This document shows, piece by piece, positions 25,541 through 34,353 of a DNA stretch of 64,000 nt. Source of the DNA: Kitasatospora sp. NBC_01266 (lineage in GTDB: Bacteria > Actinomycetota > Actinomycetes > Streptomycetales > Streptomycetaceae); contig NZ_CP108458.1 in the NCBI RefSeq assembly GCF_036242395.1, positions 4,526,001 to 4,590,000 of the forward strand, given 5' to 3'. Position numbers and translations under genes: made by a program. The first letter of the stretch is position 1. Each line of letters begins with the position of its first letter. A model generated the notes under the pieces. That model worked only from the letters and a program-made list of their open reading frames with translations. It did no database searches and was not told the DNA's origin.

Positions 25541-26460
25541 GCGAGAGCGATATCGAGCAGGATCTGGCCGAGTTGGCGGCCACGGTCGAGGTTGGAACGG
25601 CACCGATGGCCCAGGTGCTGGTGGGCGGGCGCAGGCGGCTGCGCCGGCGTCGGGCCGCGCAGGGGGGCGCCACACTGCTCACGCTGGGGGTGCTGACGGG
25701 CGGGGTGCTGATCGGGGCGGGTCACCTGCCCACCGGGACGGGTGCCGGCGGCTCGGTCGGCCAGGTCGTCCAGGCTGCTCACAGTGGCTCCGGCGGTGGC
25801 GCACAGCTGCCGAGCCCGGGCGCCGCCGCGAGTACGGCAGCCGCCGGTCCCACCTCCGACCCGTTCACTCCGGTGCGGACGATGGTGGCCCAGGGCACGA
25901 CCGGCGGCAAGCAGTGGCAGGCGTGGGCCGCGCTGTGGCCGGCCGGGTCCAAGGACCAGGCGTGGCAGCAGGATCGGCTGATCTGGCAGGAGCAGCACGC
26001 GGCGGGCGGCAACCTGCCCGAGCCGACCGAGGCGTTCGCCCGTGAGTACTGGAACGCCGACCTCGACCAGGTGGATGTCTACGTCGTCGTCGACGGTCGG
26101 CGACAGCCGATGGATCAGGTCCTCACCACCGCGGACAGCACCCAGCCGCCGCCCTCGGCCGACCCGAGCGGCGTGCGGCAGGGTGCCGCACTCGGTCAGC
26201 AGTCCAAGAACGGAACCGGCTCCGCCGGCATCGGCCTGGGCTCGGTCTCCGTGGTCTTCCTCCAGATCGACCCGGGGGTCGCCAAGGTGGTCGTCGCCCG
26301 TCCGGACGGCAGCAGCACCGAGACCCCGGTGGCCACGGTCGGCGCCTCCCCGGGTGGCTGGATCGCCCTGGCGCGGTCGGACGCCTCGAAGGGCGGCGCG
26401 ATCAAGCTCTACGACGCGCGGGGCCGGCTGCTGGCGACCAACACCGACTGGCTCCGGTAG
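25537..26460 (+). CDS. membrane protein, likely anti-sigma-factor partner
   Basis: A 307-residue protein overlapping the sigma gene by 4 bases. An N-terminal cytoplasmic part of about 45 residues (ESDIEQDLAELAATVEV, then an Arg-rich stretch RRRLRRRRAAQ) precedes one membrane helix (GATLLTLGVLTGGVLIGAG), and the rest is extracytoplasmic with a Ser/Ala/Gly linker. No zinc-binding HxxxCxxC motif is visible, so it is not a ZAS-type anti-sigma factor. Its role is inferred from position and topology. Confidence 0.7.
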   Translation: MSESDIEQDLAELAATVEVGTAPMAQVLVGGRRRLRRRRAAQGGATLLTLGVLTGGVLIGAGHLPTGTGAGGSVGQVVQAAHSGSGGGAQLPSPGAAASTAAAGPTSDPFTPVRTMVAQGTTGGKQWQAWAALWPAGSKDQAWQQDRLIWQEQHAAGGNLPEPTEAFAREYWNADLDQVDVYVVVDGRRQPMDQVLTTADSTQPPPSADPSGVRQGAALGQQSKNGTGSAGIGLGSVSVVFLQIDPGVAKVVVARPDGSSTETPVATVGASPGGWIALARSDASKGGAIKLYDARGRLLATNTDWLR

Positions 26461-26631
26461 CGGTGGTCGACCGGTGAGGTGCGGGTGACTCCGCGCGCGT
26501 GCATGGGTTCTGTCAAAGGACGGGCGGACGGCTCGGCACCGTTCACACCCTGGGCTAGCGTTCGACCGCGGCCGGATGTTTCGTGCAGGTGAACTGAGCG
26601 TCCATACCTAGTCGTTGACAGGGGACCCATC

Positions 26632-27849
26632 GTGACAAGCGCAGGCGCGTTCGCACCACTGTCCTCTCCTTCCGCTTCGGCCCAGCGCGGTGACGCGCTG
26701 GGCGATCCGCCCGACCTGGGCCCGGTGGCCACCGAGGCCGAGGCGTTGCTGCGCCAACTGGCCTCCGAGGGGCACCTGTTGTCCGAGGCCGCCGAGCAGC
26801 GGGTGCGGGGGGTGCGGGCGGAGGTGGCTGGGACGGGGCGGTACCGGCAGACGGCGGAGGAACTGCTGCAGGGGAGCCGGATCGCCTGGCGGAACAATCC
26901 CCAGTGCGTCGGGAAGTTCTACTGGAAGGCGCTGGAGGTCCGGGACTGCCGCGAGGCCGGGGGTGCTGCCGGTGACGAGGGGGACCTGTTCGAGGCGCTG
27001 GTGGAGCATCTGCGGCTGAGCTGGAACGGCGGGCGGATCCGGCTGCTGCTGAGCGTCTTCGCGCCCGATGAGCCGGGGCGGCGCGGCCCCCGGGTCTGGA
27101 ACGGGCAGCTCATCCGCTACGCCGGCTACCGGCGGCAGGACGGGTCGGTGCTGGGCGACCCGGAGACCGTGCGGCTGACCGAGGCCGTGCAACAGCTCGG
27201 CTGGCGTGGCCGGGGGACGGAGTGGGACGTGCTGCCGCTGGTGATCCAGTGGCCGGGGCGGGAGCCCAGGTTCTTCGAGCTGCCGCCGGACGCGGTGCCC
27301 GAGGTGCGGATCACTCACCCGGACCACCCCTGGCTGGAGCAACTCGGGCTGCGCTGGCACGCGTTCCCCACGATCTCCAACCAGGTGCTGGAACTGGGCG
27401 GCCTGCGCTACCCGTTGGCGCCGTTCAGCGCCTGGTACACCTGCACCGAGATCGGCGCGCGCAATCTGTCCGACACCAACCGCTACGACAAACTGCCCGC
27501 GGTGGCACGGGGAATGGGCCTGGACACCAGCCGGGACCGCACTCTGTGGCGGGACCGGGCGCTGCTGGAGCTCATCGCGGCGGTGCTGCACTCGTACGAC
27601 CTGGCCGGGATCTCGATCATCGACCACCATTTCGCCACCAAGCAGTTCGTCCGCCACGAGGAACGCGAGCAGAAGAACGGGCGCGGCTGCCCGGCCGACT
27701 GGTCCGCCATCGTGCCGGCCACCAGCGGGTCCACCACCCCGGTGTGGCAGCGCCGTTACGAACCCACCAGGCAGCGCCCCAACTTCTCGCCGCACCCGGA
27801 GCTCTGCTGGCAGCCGGCCTCCTGCCCGTCCGGCGGCGCGACAGGCTGA
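26632..27849 (+). CDS. nos: nitric oxide synthase oxygenase
   Basis: A 405-residue protein from GTG 26632. It matches bacterial NOS oxygenases in length and landmarks: the proximal heme-Cys motif SRIAWRNNPQCVGKFYW (Cys92), the substrate-Arg pocket WYTCTEIGARN (Glu273), and FPTISNQVLE. It converts L-arginine to citrulline and NO with reducing power from separate flavodoxin/ferredoxin reductases, as it lacks a fused reductase. The N-terminal 35 residues are a low-complexity extension. Convergent with the next gene by 7 bases. In actinomycetes NO can serve stress defence or nitration in secondary metabolism; no nitration partner is visible nearby. Confidence 0.92.
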   Translation: MTSAGAFAPLSSPSASAQRGDALGDPPDLGPVATEAEALLRQLASEGHLLSEAAEQRVRGVRAEVAGTGRYRQTAEELLQGSRIAWRNNPQCVGKFYWKALEVRDCREAGGAAGDEGDLFEALVEHLRLSWNGGRIRLLLSVFAPDEPGRRGPRVWNGQLIRYAGYRRQDGSVLGDPETVRLTEAVQQLGWRGRGTEWDVLPLVIQWPGREPRFFELPPDAVPEVRITHPDHPWLEQLGLRWHAFPTISNQVLELGGLRYPLAPFSAWYTCTEIGARNLSDTNRYDKLPAVARGMGLDTSRDRTLWRDRALLELIAAVLHSYDLAGISIIDHHFATKQFVRHEEREQKNGRGCPADWSAIVPATSGSTTPVWQRRYEPTRQRPNFSPHPELCWQPASCPSGGATG

Positions 27850-27856
27850 GAGTACG

Positions 27857-28690
27857 TCAGCAGAGGCTGAACGGGCCCTCGGAATACGTCAGTTGCCAGC
27901 TGCGCGGCCGGGGACGGCCCTGCGGATCGGTGTCGTGGATCAGCAGTGTCTCCCCGGCGCGGGACGGCTCGGGGCGCAGCCGGGCCCCGACGCGGTGCGG
28001 GAGGGTGGAGCGGAGGATCTCCCAGCGCCCCTCGCGCACCCGGCCGATCGAGACCTCGCAGTCCAGCAGTGCGACCGCCGCGGCCCGCTCCGCGCAGCCC
28101 AGGACCTGCTCGCGGAGCGGGGCCAGGGGATCGGGCAGCGGCTCGCGGCGGTCCCTGGCGTAGCCGAACCAGGAGCCCGCCCGGACCAGCAGGCCCGCGC
28201 GGCCGTCCGCCGGATCCTGGAGCAGGACGGCCGCCGCCGGGCTGCCGCCCGGCGCTTCGACGAGCTCCCAGTGCTCGAGGTAGTCCTCGTGCAGGCCCTC
28301 CTCGACCAGCACGCGGGCTGCCGTGCCGTCCGCCACGCCGACTGCCGCGCCGTCCGCCCACCGCAGGGTGCCGGCGTCGGGCAGCGGGGCCGGCGGGTGC
28401 AGGTCGATCAGGCGCGTCCAGCCGAACGCGTCGCCCTGCTCGTCCAGGGTGCCGGCGAACGCCTTCTGCTCGCACAGCGCCAGCAGTTGCGGGCGGTCCA
28501 GGTCGTTCAGGCGGCTGCCGCCGCCGACGAGCTCGGCGAGGCCGGGCGGCCGGCGCAGATCGGCGAAGAGCGAGGGCCCCTGGATCCAGGTGGTGTCGGT
28601 GACCCGGTCCGTCGAGCCGTCCGCTTCGCGGGCGAACGTACGTCGCCAGACGCCGGGCAGTTCGGCTGATACGGGGCGGGAGCGGGGCAT
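27857..28690 (-). CDS. hypothetical protein, conserved in actinomycetes
   Basis: A 277-residue protein from ATG 28690. No signal peptide or membrane segment. The middle region has DTTWIQGPSLFADLRRP and HEDYLEHWELVE, and ends PRPRSWQLTYSEGPF. I do not recognise an enzyme family. It is divergent from the DHA2-type transporter 202 bases away and convergent with nos. Confidence 0.75.
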   Translation of the reverse strand: MPRSRPVSAELPGVWRRTFAREADGSTDRVTDTTWIQGPSLFADLRRPPGLAELVGGGSRLNDLDRPQLLALCEQKAFAGTLDEQGDAFGWTRLIDLHPPAPLPDAGTLRWADGAAVGVADGTAARVLVEEGLHEDYLEHWELVEAPGGSPAAAVLLQDPADGRAGLLVRAGSWFGYARDRREPLPDPLAPLREQVLGCAERAAAVALLDCEVSIGRVREGRWEILRSTLPHRVGARLRPEPSRAGETLLIHDTDPQGRPRPRSWQLTYSEGPFSLC

Positions 28691-28891
28691 TCGTCCTCCG
28701 TGGGCTGCTGGAGACGGGAGAGAGGGGATTGACACTGGCGGGTAACAAGCAGCAAGGTGATCAGGCCCGCAGGGTGGAGCGGTGGGCGAGTACGGCAGCA
28801 CAGGTAAGCAACTGGTCGCGTGGTTAAGCGAGTTGTGGTGCACTTCGGCCTGCTCGACACGCATTCGCCTACCCAGGACAAGGATGCACCC

Positions 28892-30310
28892 ATGGCCGAG
28901 ACGCCGGTCGCCGCTGACCAGCTCCGGGACCTTGCCGCGGCCGGGGAAGAGCCCGCCACCAGGCCGCCGATCGCGCTCGTGCTGCTCTGCTGCCTCGGTG
29001 CCTTCATGGCGTTCCTGGACAGCACCATCGTGAACGTCGCCTTCCCGGACATCGCCAAGGCCTTCCCGCGCTCGAACCTGTCCACTCTCTCCTGGGTGCT
29101 GAACGGCTACAACGTGGTGATCGCCGCGTTCCTGATGCCGGCCGGGCGCCTGGCCGACCGGCTCGGCTGCCGGCGGTCCTTCGCGGCGGGGCTGGCCACC
29201 TTCACCCTCGCCTCGGTGGTCTGCGGGTTCGCCGGCTCGGTGCCGGTGCTGATCGGCGCCCGGCTGGTGCAGGCGGCCGGTGCCGCGGTCCTGGTGCCGA
29301 CCTCGCTCGCGCTGCTGATGCCGATGTTCCCGGCGGCCCGGCGGCTGGTCGCGATCACCATCTGGGGCGCGGCGGCGGCGCTGGCGGCGGGGACCGGACC
29401 CGGGCTCGGCGGGGTGCTCGCCGAGGACTGGAGCTGGCGGGCGGTGTTCCTGGTGAACCTGCCGATCGGGATCCTCGCGGTGCTGGCCAGCCGCTACCTC
29501 ACGGAGCAGCGCGAGCGCCGCGGACCGGCGCCCGACGCGCTGGGCACGGTGCTGCTCGCCGCCGCGCTGGGACTGCTGGCGCTCGGGCTGGTGAAGGGGC
29601 CGGACTGGACCTGGAGCAGCGCGGCCACCATCGGCTGCCTGGCCGCCGGGGCCCTGCTGGCGGTCGCGGTGGTGCTCCGCAGCGCCCGGCACCCGGCGCC
29701 GGTGCTCGCCCTGGACCTGCTGCGTTCGCGCAACGCCCTTGGCGGCAACCTCGGTTCGATGCTCTTCGCGGTGACCTTCTACGCCGTGATCCTGAACAAC
29801 GTGCTCTTCCTGACCGGCCACTGGCACTGGTCGCTGATCACGGCGGGCCTGGCCACCACCCCGCCGCCGATCGCCACCGCGCTGATCGCGAAGACCTCGG
29901 TCCGGCTGGCCGAACGGCTCGGTGACCGGCTGGTGGTGGTCACCGGCTGCCTGGTCTACATCGGTGGCACGCTGCTGCTCTTCTGGGGCGGTGGCCGGCA
30001 CCCGGACTTCGTCACCCACTGGCTGCCCGGCGCGGCGGTGATGGGGCTGGGTGCGGGCCTGGTCTGGCCGGTGCTGGGCGGGGTGGCGCTGGCGAACGTC
30101 GAGCCGGCCCGACTGGCCACCGCGAGCGCGGCCAACGCCGCTTTCCGCCAGCTCGGCGCCGTCCTCGGCACCGCCCTCACGGTGTCCATCCTGACCTCGG
30201 CCGGTGCCGACGCGCTGGGCGGGGCCCGCGACACCTGGTACCTGGCGATGGGCTTCGCGGCCGCCGTCGCGGTGCTCGTCGTCGCGACGGTCCGCCGGCC
30301 GGAAAGTTAG
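28892..30310 (+). CDS. DHA2/EmrB-type MFS drug transporter
   Basis: About 472 residues from ATG 28892 (an upstream in-frame start at 28820 is less likely). About 14 membrane helices, with MFS motifs AFLDSTIVNVAFPDI (DHA2 motif D1), GRLADRLGCRRSF (motif A) and GPGLGGVL (motif C). It probably exports hydrophobic compounds or a lipid product by proton antiport. It is 210 bases upstream of the fatty-acyl cassette on the same strand and could export its product. Confidence 0.9.
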   Translation: MAETPVAADQLRDLAAAGEEPATRPPIALVLLCCLGAFMAFLDSTIVNVAFPDIAKAFPRSNLSTLSWVLNGYNVVIAAFLMPAGRLADRLGCRRSFAAGLATFTLASVVCGFAGSVPVLIGARLVQAAGAAVLVPTSLALLMPMFPAARRLVAITIWGAAAALAAGTGPGLGGVLAEDWSWRAVFLVNLPIGILAVLASRYLTEQRERRGPAPDALGTVLLAAALGLLALGLVKGPDWTWSSAATIGCLAAGALLAVAVVLRSARHPAPVLALDLLRSRNALGGNLGSMLFAVTFYAVILNNVLFLTGHWHWSLITAGLATTPPPIATALIAKTSVRLAERLGDRLVVVTGCLVYIGGTLLLFWGGGRHPDFVTHWLPGAAVMGLGAGLVWPVLGGVALANVEPARLATASAANAAFRQLGAVLGTALTVSILTSAGADALGGARDTWYLAMGFAAAVAVLVVATVRRPES

Positions 30311-30423
30311 CACACGGATTTGAATGCAATCAGCGCACTGCCATGCCGAACTGACGGCAAATCAGCGGCTGTCTCCGCGGCGATCGAAGTGCCCTTAATT
30401 CACCTGGAGTTAACGCAGTGCCG

Positions 30424-30473
30424 TTGACATGAGCCGTGGTGGATGCCTGACGTAACGTCAACTGCTCATGTGA
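30424..30473. promoter_or_regulatory. nested inverted repeats upstream of the acyl-carrier cassette
   Basis: Arms TGACATGAGC (30425-30434) and GCTCATGTGA (30464-30473) pair with one mismatch; inside lies the perfect palindrome TGACGTAACGTCA (30448-30460). A TTGACA hexamer (30424-30429) may be a -35 box. This looks like an operator for the operon starting at 30521. Confidence 0.5.
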
Positions 30474-30520
30474 GAAAGGCCACTTGGCGGGGGGTGTCGG
30501 CGAAGGTACGATTTCGCACC

Positions 30521-30814
30521 ATGGTGACCCAGGGGGTGGAGACCTACATTCGGCTGAAGTTCGCCGAACACGCGGGCCTCACAGACGAACAGCTTTTCTC
30601 CGATGACGTGACGCTGGCCGCGGTGATCAGCCGCAGCCCGAAAATGACGAACAGCATCGACCTCATGGAGGCGTTCGCCCGCACGGCCAACGCGCTCCGC
30701 AAGGACTACGGGGTGCGGGTCCGGCTGCCCGCCCTGCCGCTGGACACGTCCACCGCGGCGGTGCTGAAGGTCTTCCTGGAGGAGTTCGAGCGGGCGCAGG
30801 AGGCGGCCGCATGA
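30521..30814 (+). CDS. acyl carrier protein-like protein
   Basis: A 97-residue helical protein; ATG 30521 (alternative GTG 30524). The motif TNSIDLMEAFARTAN (Ser45) matches the phosphopantetheine site of acyl carrier proteins (DSL-type). The acidic helices around it fit an ACP rather than a PCP. Its stop overlaps the desaturase start as ATGA. It probably carries the fatty-acyl chain modified by the neighbouring enzymes. Diverged from housekeeping AcpP; not primary fatty-acid ACP by position. Confidence 0.75.
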   Translation: MVTQGVETYIRLKFAEHAGLTDEQLFSDDVTLAAVISRSPKMTNSIDLMEAFARTANALRKDYGVRVRLPALPLDTSTAAVLKVFLEEFERAQEAAA

Positions 30815-31785
30815 GCATCACCGAGGCGAGCACCGGCACCGAGCCGAGCAGCACCGAGCCGAGCAGCACCCGCCCGCGCGGCGCCGCCCGCGCCACCGAG
30901 GCGCCGGCCATCATCACCGACCTCTACGACGCGGTGACCAAGCGCGGCATGTCCCTGGTCGACGTGACCTGGGAGCAGCAGCGGCTGCACGAGTCCCGCC
31001 GCTGGAGCGTCGTGGAGATGCTGGCGGACGTCGACCTGGACGCCCTGACGCCCGTCGACCGCAACCTGGTGTGGAACGCCGGCCGGGCCGAGCTGACCAC
31101 CAAGCCGGGCGCCGACCGGCTGGAGCGCCAGGCCGAGGCGGAGTGCCGCCGCTGGCAGGAGAAGAACCCGGCGGTCGCGTCGATCATGGAGGCGTGCGGC
31201 ACCTGGAGCCGCTACTGGAACGAGGAAGAGGCTCACCACGAGACCGTCTTCAACCGCCTGGCCGACCTGAGCGGGATGGAGCCGATCTCCGACGAGACCT
31301 TCATCGCGTTCCGCCAGGTCTTCCCGGACGACGACATGCTGCGCACCCTGATGCTGCTGGCGATCTCCGAGATCACCGCCGCGGTCAACTACGGCCAGTG
31401 CCAGCAGGTCGTCCAGGACCCGGGCCTGCGCCGGATCTTCAAGCAGGTCGCGGCCGACGAGATCCAGCACCGCAACTACTTCATCGCCTTCGCCAAGGCG
31501 CTGGTGGACAGCGGCGAGTACCACGCCAAGGACGCCTTCGCGGTCGCGCACCTCTTCCTGCGCGAGGACGGCGAACTCCAGGGCAGCGCCCGGGAGCAGA
31601 AGGAGGACCGCGGCACCCACGTCAACTGGTGGGACCACCTGGACACCGCGGAGACCGACTACCGCCCCGAGGCGCTGGAGAAGAAGGAGCAGCTCATCTG
31701 CGGCGCCCTGAAGAAGATCACCGGGATCGAGGTCCACTCCCGCGACGAGGTCGAGGACACTTGGCTGGATCTCATCGGGAGTTGA
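30811..31785 (+). CDS. ferritin-like diiron acyl-ACP desaturase-like protein
   Basis: A 324-residue protein with diiron ligands in the acyl-ACP desaturase pattern: E94 (AELTTKPG), E140 and H143 in NEEEAHH, E187 (ISEITAAVNY), and E217/H220 in ADEIQHR. The 30-residue N-terminus is a low-complexity tail. Such enzymes use O2 and reduced ferredoxin to introduce double bonds or do other C-H oxidations on acyl-ACP. Coupled to the ACP gene and overlapping the AcpS start, so the substrate is probably the cluster ACP. AurF-type N-oxygenases share the fold and are the main alternative. Confidence 0.7.
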   Translation: MSITEASTGTEPSSTEPSSTRPRGAARATEAPAIITDLYDAVTKRGMSLVDVTWEQQRLHESRRWSVVEMLADVDLDALTPVDRNLVWNAGRAELTTKPGADRLERQAEAECRRWQEKNPAVASIMEACGTWSRYWNEEEAHHETVFNRLADLSGMEPISDETFIAFRQVFPDDDMLRTLMLLAISEITAAVNYGQCQQVVQDPGLRRIFKQVAADEIQHRNYFIAFAKALVDSGEYHAKDAFAVAHLFLREDGELQGSAREQKEDRGTHVNWWDHLDTAETDYRPEALEKKEQLICGALKKITGIEVHSRDEVEDTWLDLIGS

Positions 31786-32237
31786 TCGGCCTGGGGCACG
31801 ACCTCCAGTTGATCAGTGAACTGGAGGCGGCTTCGGCGCTGCGCGAGCCCGATGTCTTCTTCACCGCCGCGGAGTTGCGGCACTTCGCCGCGGCGGTGGT
31901 GCCGCTGCAGAGCCTGGCGGGCGGGTTCGCGGCGAAGGAGGCACTCTTCAAGGCGCTCCCGCCGTCCGGCGAGCCCTGGTTCTGGACCGATGCCGAGCTG
32001 GTCCACGACCACCGGGGCGCGCCGCGCTTCCGCGCCCACGGTGCGCTGGCGGACCAACTGGCCCGCCGGCGACTGCGGCTGAGCGTCTCCATCTCGCACA
32101 GCGGTGGCTTCGTCTCCGCGGTGGTCATCGCCACCGGCGGGACCTCGGCAGTGAATCGTTTCCTCGGCACGATCGATCGGGCGGTGCGACATGTTCTTCG
32201 GCGAAACACGGCTGACGCTGCCGGTGCGCCCCAATGA
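31782..32237 (+). CDS. AcpS-type phosphopantetheinyl transferase
   Basis: 151 residues from a TTG start at 31782 that overlaps the desaturase stop (TTGA). It has all AcpS landmarks: GHDLQLISEL at the N-terminus, FTAAEL, the catalytic WxAKEA-type block GGFAAKEALFKAL (K52, E53) and SISHSGGFVSAVV. It transfers phosphopantetheine from CoA to the cluster ACP. The C-terminal 30 residues overlap the next gene by 47 bases. A dedicated AcpS inside the operon points to a specialised, horizontally mobile pathway. Confidence 0.8.
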   Translation: MIGLGHDLQLISELEAASALREPDVFFTAAELRHFAAAVVPLQSLAGGFAAKEALFKALPPSGEPWFWTDAELVHDHRGAPRFRAHGALADQLARRRLRLSVSISHSGGFVSAVVIATGGTSAVNRFLGTIDRAVRHVLRRNTADAAGAPQ

Positions 32238-32625
32238 CCTCGACGCGCTGGGCCACGTGAACAACGCGGTCGCGCTCGAATACCTGGAGGCCGGGCGCTG
32301 GGACTGGCTCGGCCGGCAGGGTCTGGTGTCCGGCGCCGGGACCGCCAACACCGGGATGATCGCGGTGGTGGCCCGCACCGAGATCGACTACCGGGCGGAG
32401 ATCCCGCGCGGCGAGGTCGAGGTCCGCACCGTGCTGGAGTCGCCCGGCGAGGAGGAGTTCGACACGGAGGGCCTCACCTTCCGGGCCCGGTTCCGGCAGC
32501 GGGTCCACCTGGCGCCGGACGACCGCCTCGCGGTGGACGCGCTGGTCACCGTGGCCTTCCTGGACGCGGAGCAGCGCTGCCTGGTCACCATGCAGGACTT
32601 CCTCGCGGCGGCCGTCGCGGGCTGA
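32191..32625 (+). CDS. hotdog-fold acyl-thioesterase
   Basis: A 144-residue 4HBT-type hotdog protein (MFFGETRLTLPVRPNDLDALGHVNNAVALEYLEAGR), in which D16 and H22-V23-N24 match the acyl-CoA thioesterase signature DxxxxGHVNN. It probably releases or edits acyl chains from the ACP. Starts within the 3' end of the AcpS gene. Confidence 0.85.
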   Translation: MFFGETRLTLPVRPNDLDALGHVNNAVALEYLEAGRWDWLGRQGLVSGAGTANTGMIAVVARTEIDYRAEIPRGEVEVRTVLESPGEEEFDTEGLTFRARFRQRVHLAPDDRLAVDALVTVAFLDAEQRCLVTMQDFLAAAVAG

Positions 32626-32697
32626 CCGGCGCTCCCGGAGCGTGGCTGGCAGATCGTCGAAAACTGGGCTCATCACGAACGAGGAGAGACACCCGCG

Positions 32698-34305
32698 GTG
32701 CTCGAGTACATCCAGCGCAACCAGCAGTGCCCGCCCGAGCGGGGCCTGTACCTGTACGAGAAGTTCACCGACGCGCCCGAGTTCACCGCCTACCGGGACC
32801 TCCCCGAACAGGTCGCCGGCTACGCGGACTTCTTCCGCGAGCAGGGGATCGAACCGGGCGCCCGGGTGCTCTTCCCGTTCGAGAGCACCGTGCCGGTGAT
32901 CCTCGCCTTCCTGGGCCTGATGGAACTCGGCGCGGTGCCGCTCTCCGTCAAGCCGTACGGGCTGAACCAGCCGAAGGACGCCTACCAGGAGTTCCTGGCC
33001 CGGATCGCGCGGGACTTCGCGGCGGCCCGGATCCTGCTGGCCCCGACGCTGGAGTCGCTCGAGCTGCCGGTGGCCGGCCTGCCGCTGCCGCCGGCCGGCA
33101 TCCGCAGGCCCGGCGCGGTGCTGCGCACGCCGGCGGCCGAGGAGTTGGCGTTCGTCCAGTTCTCCTCCGGCTCCACCTCGTTCCCCAAGGGGATACCGGT
33201 GCGCCAGGACCGGCTCCGGTCCAACCTGGCGATGATCACCCGCACCGACGGCCGGGCGGCCGAGGAGCGGGTCAGCAGCTGGCTGCCGCTCTACCACGAC
33301 ATGGGCCTGGTCGGCGGGATGCTCTCCTGCTTCGCGGTGGGCTGCGACCTGCTGCTCGCCGAGCCGGTGACCTTCCTCTTCGACCCGCGCGGCTGGTGGG
33401 AGCAGATGGCCCGGGAGCGGGCGATCGGCACGGTGATCCCGAACTTCGCGGTCGACTACTCGCTCAAGCTGATGCAGGACCTCGACCCCGAGGAACTCGC
33501 CGAGTTCGACCTCTCCGGGTTGCGCTCGATCTACCTCGGCAGCGAGCCGATCAACCTGCCGAACCTGCGGGCCTTCCTGGACCTGATGGCCCCGGCCGGG
33601 CTGCGGCGGGACGTCTTCATGCCCTGCTACGGGATGGCCGAGGCGGTGCTGCTGGTCTCCAGCCGCCCGGTGAGCAGCGAGCTCCGGGTGGTGGACGCGC
33701 CCTCGGGTCTGCCGGCCATCTCGGTGGGCCGGGTGATGGCGGAGTTCGCCGTGCGGCTGCGCGACGAGGCCGGCGGGCCCTGCGGGGCGAACGAACTGGG
33801 CGAGATCGAGCTGGCCGGTGGCAGCCTGGCCACGGGCTACCTCGACCGGCCGGGCCCGCTCGCCGATCAGGACGGCTGGTACGCCACCGGCGACATCGGC
33901 TTCCTGGACGACGGCGAGCTCTTCATCACCGGCCGGATCAGCGACCGGATCAAGGTCAACGGCCAGAGCCTCTTCGCCGCCGACTTCGAACAGGCCCTGG
34001 AGCAACTGTCGTTCGTCCGGGAGGGCCGCACGGCCGTCGCGCAGATCGACGGGCCGATCGTGGTGCTGGCCGAGGTGGACCGCGAGGCGCGCGAGGACAT
34101 CCCGGGCAGCCGGGCACGGATCGTCGAGCACCTGATGGCCACGATCGGCGTGACGGTGCGCGCCGAGGACGTGCACTACCTGCGGCCCGGCCAGCTCTCC
34201 CGTACCAGCAGCGGCAAGCTGCAGCGGCGCGCGATCGTGGCGGCGTACCGCGCGGGTCGGCTCGACGGGCTGACCCTGCGGGCCCGGCCGAGCCAGGGCC
34301 TGTAG
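32698..34305 (+). CDS. fatty acyl-AMP ligase (FAAL-like)
   Basis: A 535-residue protein from GTG 32698. ANL superfamily: P-loop FSSGSTSFPKG (155-165), YHDMGLVGG, YGMAEAVLL, the DIGF hinge and GKLQRRAIVA near the C-terminus. YHDMGLVGG is typical of fatty acyl-AMP ligases, which activate free fatty acids and load them onto an ACP. In this cluster it would load the ACP at 30521. Distinguishing FAAL from acyl-CoA ligase needs the FAAL-specific insertion, which I cannot verify by eye. Confidence 0.8.
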   Translation: MLEYIQRNQQCPPERGLYLYEKFTDAPEFTAYRDLPEQVAGYADFFREQGIEPGARVLFPFESTVPVILAFLGLMELGAVPLSVKPYGLNQPKDAYQEFLARIARDFAAARILLAPTLESLELPVAGLPLPPAGIRRPGAVLRTPAAEELAFVQFSSGSTSFPKGIPVRQDRLRSNLAMITRTDGRAAEERVSSWLPLYHDMGLVGGMLSCFAVGCDLLLAEPVTFLFDPRGWWEQMARERAIGTVIPNFAVDYSLKLMQDLDPEELAEFDLSGLRSIYLGSEPINLPNLRAFLDLMAPAGLRRDVFMPCYGMAEAVLLVSSRPVSSELRVVDAPSGLPAISVGRVMAEFAVRLRDEAGGPCGANELGEIELAGGSLATGYLDRPGPLADQDGWYATGDIGFLDDGELFITGRISDRIKVNGQSLFAADFEQALEQLSFVREGRTAVAQIDGPIVVLAEVDREAREDIPGSRARIVEHLMATIGVTVRAEDVHYLRPGQLSRTSSGKLQRRAIVAAYRAGRLDGLTLRARPSQGL

Positions 34306-34353
34306 CACCACCAGCCACAGCCATCCGCAACCACGAGCCGACAGGAGCAACGC

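Noticed and set aside
28691..30313. Extension of the 27857 minus-strand frame to 30313
   Set aside because: The upstream part lies entirely opposite the MFS gene, is low-complexity and has no homology signal; the start at 28690 is adequate.
30811..31785. AurF-type N-oxygenase
   Set aside because: Spacing and context of the EExxH motifs and the partner ACP fit acyl-ACP desaturases better, though the fold is shared and the alternative is kept in the entry.
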